A DNA stretch of 7,629 nucleotides from Clostridia bacterium (GTDB lineage Bacteria; Aerophobota; Aerophobia; Aerophobales; AE-B3A): contig WJOQ01000229.1 of assembly GCA_009618505.1 (NCBI GenBank), forward strand, positions 1 to 7,629. The letters are read 5' to 3'. Within the stretch, counting starts at the first letter, position 1; every line of letters begins with the position of its first letter. This document shows positions 5,369 to 7,629 of this stretch, one piece after another. Both the position numbers and the translations under genes were made by a program. A model generated the notes under the pieces. That model saw only the letters and a program-made list of their open reading frames with translations. It was not told the DNA's origin and ran no database searches.

Positions 5369-6132
5369 CTCGAGGCGAAACTTATAAAATGTGGAATTTG
5401 TTTAAATCCAATTTACATCTCTTTGGTACAGAAAATGGCCCCATATTTCTTTTTGGAACAGATAGGATGGGTAGATGCTTATTCTCTCGGATCATGTATG
5501 CCTCCCGTATCTCGCTATCCATAGGATTAGTAGGCGTATTCTTGAGTTTCGTGCTCGGCCTGATACTGGGCGGCATCGCCGGATACTTTGGCGGGGTTGC
5601 TGACAATATTATTATGCGGGCTGTTGACCTACTCATATCCATTCCAACGCTCCCGCTCTGGATGGGTTTAGCAGCGGCAGTCCCAGTAAACTGGCCCGTA
5701 ATTAAGACCTATTTTGCTATCACTATAATTCTCTCTATCTTTGGTTGGACAAGTTTGGCCCGTGTAGTTAGAGGCAAATTTTTAGCTCTGCGTGAGGAGG
5801 ACTTTATCATAGCCGCCAAGATTGCCGGAGCAAGTGAGGGAAGAATAATAACAAGGCATCTTCTCCCCTCATTCTTAAGTTATCTCATAGTAAGTCTTAC
5901 CCTATCCATTCCTGGCATGATCTTGGGAGAGACAGTTTTGAGCTTTCTTGGTCTGGGACTCCAACCTCCGGCAGTGAGCTGGGGTGTCTTACTCCAGGAC
6001 ATACAGCGTGTGGAGAATCTGGCCTTTCACCCCTGGCTCTCGATACCTTGCTTTTTTGTGATTGTTACTGTGCTTACTTTCAACTTCGTAGGCGATGGCC
6101 TGCGTGACGCCGCCGATCCGTATAAGCAGTAA
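5365..6132 (+). CDS. DppC/OppC-type permease, C-terminal part (frameshifted gene)
   Basis: This frame holds the rest of the second permease: the LHLFGTENGPIFLFGTDRMG segment, then five membrane helices. Residue numbers here count from the TTG at 5365; add 112 for the joined protein. Helices are at about 49-75, 85-106, 115-132, 172-195 and 222-242. SRIMYASRISLSIGLVG is at about 41-57 and the EAA-type ATPase-docking loop is at about 141-172 (DFIIAAKIAGASEGRIITRH). The C-terminus ends in the usual GDGLRDAADPY. TTG 5365 and ATG 5389 are possible starts, but neither has a good ribosome-binding site, and homology continues upstream of both. It is therefore best read as the second half of the gene starting at 5030. 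The motifs are well kept, which argues that the frame break is recent, artefactual, or bypassed. Confidence 0.9.
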   Translation: MTRGETYKMWNLFKSNLHLFGTENGPIFLFGTDRMGRCLFSRIMYASRISLSIGLVGVFLSFVLGLILGGIAGYFGGVADNIIMRAVDLLISIPTLPLWMGLAAAVPVNWPVIKTYFAITIILSIFGWTSLARVVRGKFLALREEDFIIAAKIAGASEGRIITRHLLPSFLSYLIVSLTLSIPGMILGETVLSFLGLGLQPPAVSWGVLLQDIQRVENLAFHPWLSIPCFFVIVTVLTFNFVGDGLRDAADPYKQ

Positions 6133-6235
6133 GGTGCATTTACTTTTAATCTTGTAGTCAACTTTTATCAGATAAGAGGTGGACTTATGATCAATACTAA
6201 AAAAAGAGGTAATTTAAGAACAAGGAGGTAAGAAA

Positions 6236-7351
6236 GTGAAGGAAAAATTAATTAAACCATCGAAACAAAAGTTTTCTGTAGGCGGGCCCCAAACCGTTAT
6301 TTCCTACAAACGAATGAAAGAGGTGGATATAAGAGGAATTGATGGTAGCATATACGCCTTAAATGACAAAGGACAATGGAAATGGTTTTGCACCAACCTA
6401 GTAAGAATAGTATACAGTATCGGTTCTAGGAACAACCCTTTTGATAGCATCGTTGTAAAATCAGAACTTGTAGGCTTACCCGCTGCTTACACCGACACGA
6501 AATTCGGATTTTCGGTCGATCACCGTTGGGGGGACGGCCCTACGCTTGCTAATATCTATCTCAATCCTGAAAACGGCCAGATCATAGGCTTTTTCCATCT
6601 GGAATGGACACTAAAGACAAAAGGGGGGACTTATTTCCGTTTAGGACTGGCGGTTTCTAAAGATGGGGGAAAATCATTCAATTGGTGTGGATATATAATT
6701 GAACCTGAGCTGTCCTATGAGACATGGTTTAACCATTGGCGTGGAAGAAGTCACATTGGCGGCCATAATGCCTTTTCAAATATAGGACTTGCAAATTATA
6801 TCATCAAAGATGACTACTTCCACCTTTATTATACGGATACCAGAAATAAACCGGATGCCTTCATACAGGGAACAGCCGTTGCTAGGGCTAAGGTGGAAGA
6901 CGTGCTCGCGGCTGCAGAAGATCTGCGAACTACGCCTTGGAATAAATACTATAATGGAGAATGGAACGAAAGCGGTATGAGCGGTAAGTTCGCTTCCCTG
7001 AATATAGAGCCTCGTGGATACTTGCATGGGGATGCGGCATATAACAGTTATCTGGATAAATATGTATTGGTGACTCAGTACGGAAAACATGCAGGTCCAG
7101 ATGGAACTCCATGGGAAAGCGGAGCTGTTCTGATTTCCTTTTCAAAAGATGGTATCAACTGGAGTGATTGGCAGATTATTCATAAGGATAATCACTTACA
7201 TGACTATCCGTCCATAATAAGCATGGAGGATAATAATGAAGTCATCGGGAAATCCTTCTGGGTATATTACAAGTATTGTTTTGACCATGTATTACCGAAG
7301 TGGGACTGGTATACAAACTGCTGGAACAGGGTGCTTGTGACGATGGATTGA
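6236..7351 (+). CDS. Sialidase/GH43-like beta-propeller protein, putative
   Basis: This 371-residue protein looks like a glycosidase-type beta-propeller. Evidence is the repeating strand-rich pattern: DGSIYALNDKGQWKWF at about 36-51, TLANIYLNPENGQIIGFF at about 103-120, an Asp-box-like SKDGGKSFNW at about 141-150, YIIKDDYFHLYYTDTRN at about 188-204, and a second Asp-box-like SKDGINWSDW at about 303-312. The end is rich in aromatic residues (FWVYYKYCFDHVLPKWDWY). A block at about 215-245 (ARAKVEDVLAAAE, PWNKYYNGEWNE) resembles uncharacterised propeller proteins I have seen but cannot name. No signal peptide or membrane helix is seen, so it is probably cytoplasmic. GTG 6236 is preceded by a perfect AAGGAGG (6222-6228). 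It follows the permease by 103 nt and is likely co-transcribed, which suggests it acts on the imported compound. I cannot assign catalytic residues. Confidence 0.75.
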   Translation: MKEKLIKPSKQKFSVGGPQTVISYKRMKEVDIRGIDGSIYALNDKGQWKWFCTNLVRIVYSIGSRNNPFDSIVVKSELVGLPAAYTDTKFGFSVDHRWGDGPTLANIYLNPENGQIIGFFHLEWTLKTKGGTYFRLGLAVSKDGGKSFNWCGYIIEPELSYETWFNHWRGRSHIGGHNAFSNIGLANYIIKDDYFHLYYTDTRNKPDAFIQGTAVARAKVEDVLAAAEDLRTTPWNKYYNGEWNESGMSGKFASLNIEPRGYLHGDAAYNSYLDKYVLVTQYGKHAGPDGTPWESGAVLISFSKDGINWSDWQIIHKDNHLHDYPSIISMEDNNEVIGKSFWVYYKYCFDHVLPKWDWYTNCWNRVLVTMD

Positions 7352-7428
7352 TCAATAAAAAATACGTCAAGGTCCGACAATTCCGTACATGGAGATTTTC
7401 TTGCAGATCAGCGCTGCTGGTTATCGGC

Positions 7429-7629
7429 ATGCTAAATGGGGTCATTGAACCGTCTCCTTGCCCGTCAAGACGAGGTAGCCAGAAGGAGCGAACTATAGAA
7501 GATACTGCCAAAAACAAGTGTAGCGAGGTAGTCAAAGAAGTCAAAAAAGCCCTAGCTATTATCCTGGTGGAAGCACAAATTTTGCTAAACTATGAGATAG
7601 GACTAAGTGACTGTATCTCTCGTTACAAA
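7429..7629 (+). CDS. Weak open frame running off the window end
   Basis: From ATG 7429 the frame stays open for 67 codons to the last base, ending in a plausible helical stretch (VVKEVKKALAIILVEAQ). The same frame is open further upstream, into the end of the preceding gene. I see no ribosome-binding site and recognise no family. The early part (PSPCPSRRGSQKERT) looks less like protein than the later part. It may be the start of a real gene, a degraded remnant, or chance. The rest of 7352-7428 shows nothing identifiable and no clear terminator for the operon. Confidence 0.2.
   Translation, partial: MLNGVIEPSPCPSRRGSQKERTIEDTAKNKCSEVVKEVKKALAIILVEAQILLNYEIGLSDCISRYK

Noticed and set aside
7471..7540. 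Imperfect repeat CGAGGTAG(C/T)CA at 7471 and 7524
   Set aside because: Only about 11 bases match well, and there are only two copies; likely chance.
7242..7544. Minus-strand 100-codon frame at the end of the propeller gene
   Set aside because: It overlaps the supported + strand gene and its translation is serine-rich and low in recognisable motifs; probably a shadow.

Overview
The window looks like a moderately AT-rich bacterial chromosome segment, possibly from an uncultured lineage. The case for Bacteria rests on strong Shine-Dalgarno sites (for example AAGGAGG before the gene at 6236), ATG/GTG starts, and two promoters that match the sigma-70 consensus exactly. Nothing here fixes the phylum. 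The large family 5 solute-binding protein and its permeases are of a type common in anaerobic and thermophilic groups (Thermotogae, Chloroflexi, candidate phyla), but that is only a weak hint.

The window has two unlike halves. Bases 1 to about 2000 look like mobile-element or prophage-remnant DNA: the tail of an unrecognised gene (1-183), a stand-alone protein resembling a phage terminase small subunit (423-911) with no large subunit beside it, a 513-base gene-free stretch full of short repeats and promoter-like sites, and two tiny tandem excisionase-type helix-turn-helix proteins (1425-1598 and 1697-1867). Each of the two has its own exact-consensus promoter, and a bipartite direct repeat lies upstream of the first. 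This is the most unusual part of the window and looks like a small regulatory module.

The second half (2068-7351) is a same-strand import operon: a secreted SBP_bac_5 solute-binding protein, a 101-nt gap with a strong hairpin, a DppB/OppB-type permease, and a DppC/OppC-type permease that starts inside the previous stop codon (ATGA). The DppC gene is split into two frames exactly at a run of ten A residues (5342-5351). It could be a true frameshift, a homopolymer sequencing error, or an expressed gene rescued by slippage. After 103 nt comes a protein without a signal peptide that resembles sialidase/GH43-type beta-propellers. No ATPase gene is present, so the transporter must borrow ATPases from elsewhere or have them outside this window. 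The pairing with a glycosidase-like protein suggests, by inference only, that the substrate may be a saccharide or glycoside rather than a peptide. The last 278 bases hold no recognised gene, only a weak open frame running off the end.
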